Positions 63,226 through 64,000 of a stretch of 64,000 nt of DNA are shown here, piece after piece; the stretch's first letter is position 1; the number at the start of each line of letters is the position of its first letter. A program made the translations under genes and the position numbers. The notes under the pieces are model-generated. The model was not told the origin of the DNA. It was given only the letters and a program-made list of their open reading frames with translations, and ran no database searches. The stretch is from NCBI RefSeq assembly GCF_020524485.1, contig NZ_JAIVLF010000003.1, forward strand, positions 62,001-126,000, written 5' to 3'. Source of the stretch: Novosphingobium profundi. GTDB lineage: Bacteria > Pseudomonadota > Alphaproteobacteria > Sphingomonadales > Sphingomonadaceae.

Positions 63226-63234
63226 GGCCTGCGC

Positions 63235-64000
63235 TTACGCGCAGACCCGGGAGCGCTGCTCTGCGCACAGCGTACGGATGTCGGCGGCAAGGGCTTCAAC
63301 GCGGCCGATGTCTGCATCCCAGGCAAACATGAAGCGGGCCGCACCGCCGATGAAGGTGTAAAAGCGCCAGCCACGGGCGCGAAGGCCTTCCAGCACGGCG
63401 TCGGGTGCCTGCACGAACACAGCGTTGGCCTCCACCGGGAAAACGAAGGCGATTTCCTCCAGTCCCACCAGCCCCTCGGCCAGCGTCGCGGCGCTGCGAT
63501 TGGCGTGGGCCGCATTGGACAGCCATGCGCCACTCTCGATCATGCCGATCCATGGCGCCGCCAGAAAGCGCATCTTGGAGGCCAGCTGTCCTGCCTGCTT
63601 GCAACGATAGTCAAAGTCTTCGGAAAGAGTGCGATCGAAAAACAGAACGGCCTCGCCAACCGCCATGCCGTTCTTGGTGCCGCCAAAGCACAACACGTCC
63701 ACACCCGTCTGCCAGGTCATCTCCGCAGGTGTGCATCCCAATGCGGCACAGGCATTGGCAAAGCGGGCGCCATCCATGTGCAAACGCAGGCCAAGGTCGC
63801 GGCATACCGCCGCAATCGCCCGAATTTCCGCCAGGGTATAGACTTGACCTGTTTCCGTTGGCTGGGTGATCGTTACCGCCCGCGCTTTTGGAAAGTGAAT
63901 ATCCGACCGGCTGGTTGCCACTGCCCGGATCGCATCGGGCGTAAGCTTGGCATCCTCGGTTGGTGCAACCAGCAGCTTGGAACCGTTGGAAAAGAATTCA
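63235..64000 (-). CDS. ltaE: Low-specificity L-threonine aldolase (partial)
   Basis: A pyridoxal-phosphate enzyme of the beta-eliminating lyase family that splits L-threonine or L-allo-threonine into glycine and acetaldehyde. The 255 residues present cover the C-terminal three-quarters; the start is beyond the right edge. Seen: FPKARAVTITQPTETGQVY, LGLRLHMDGARFANA (cofactor-holding Asp-Gly), and FGGTKNGMAVGEAV with the Schiff-base Lys. Codons match the adjacent operon. It runs convergently to it, so it need not be co-regulated. Confidence 0.85.
   Translation of the reverse strand, partial: EFFSNGSKLLVAPTEDAKLTPDAIRAVATSRSDIHFPKARAVTITQPTETGQVYTLAEIRAIAAVCRDLGLRLHMDGARFANACAALGCTPAEMTWQTGVDVLCFGGTKNGMAVGEAVLFFDRTLSEDFDYRCKQAGQLASKMRFLAAPWIGMIESGAWLSNAAHANRSAATLAEGLVGLEEIAFVFPVEANAVFVQAPDAVLEGLRARGWRFYTFIGGAARFMFAWDADIGRVEALAADIRTLCAEQRSRVCA

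Overview
The window is a high-GC chromosomal segment of an alphaproteobacterium, most likely Sphingomonadales (Novosphingobium or a close relative). The signs are a ChpT phosphotransferase (CtrA pathway), an RpoH with the family's conserved box, a DipM-like LysM/M23 protein behind surE, sphingomonad-style TonB receptor architecture, and strongly GC3-biased codons. Most of it is ordinary core genome. There is no CRISPR array, no intact insertion sequence and no phage.

Layout. 0-10 kb: the tail of valS, queE, a MATE pump, a HerA-type ATPase, a TSUP/TIGR02186 pair, and an unusual two-gene NfrB-like glycosyltransferase / short NfrA-like protein unit. 10-19 kb: gloA, a PP2A-like phosphatase, RNase P RNA, an amidase, chpT, a JAMM peptidase, rluD, rpoH, a membrane diguanylate cyclase and mtgA. 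19-30 kb: a TonB receptor diverging from a CDF metal transporter, clpX and clpP, a GT39-like membrane protein, trigger factor with a histone-H1-like tail, tRNA-Leu(UAG). 30-39 kb: sppA, pyrB-pyrC (the dihydroorotase lacks its metal ligands), then ParA/TPR-SPOR and Sel1-SPOR envelope genes. 39-47 kb: bfd-bfr, nitronate monooxygenase, an S9 peptidase, an AI-2E-type exporter, der, a CHAP protein and tRNA-Val(CAC). 47-55 kb: serS, surE, dipM-like, a K+ channel, rimO, a small independently terminated unit, and a CinA-type domain protein.

From about 55.3 kb the character changes. A truncated copy of a dispersed repeat is followed by the wreck of an Lrp/AsnC regulator, then an XRE-cupin regulator that diverges from a five-gene operon. 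That operon encodes an exported serine hydrolase, a dipeptide epimerase, a POT-family peptide permease, a YkvI-like transporter and an M19 dipeptidase lipoprotein, and all four of its gene junctions overlap. A low-specificity threonine aldolase converges on it and runs off the end. I read this as a peptide-scavenging module, possibly for D-residue or murein-derived dipeptides. It is the best candidate for an undescribed system here.

A family of about 130-140 bp intergenic elements, bounded by two hairpins, occurs five times in the window, always just behind the 3' end of a gene. Positions of start codons were chosen from ribosome binding sites and family lengths; all functions are inferred from sequence motifs read by eye, with no database search.
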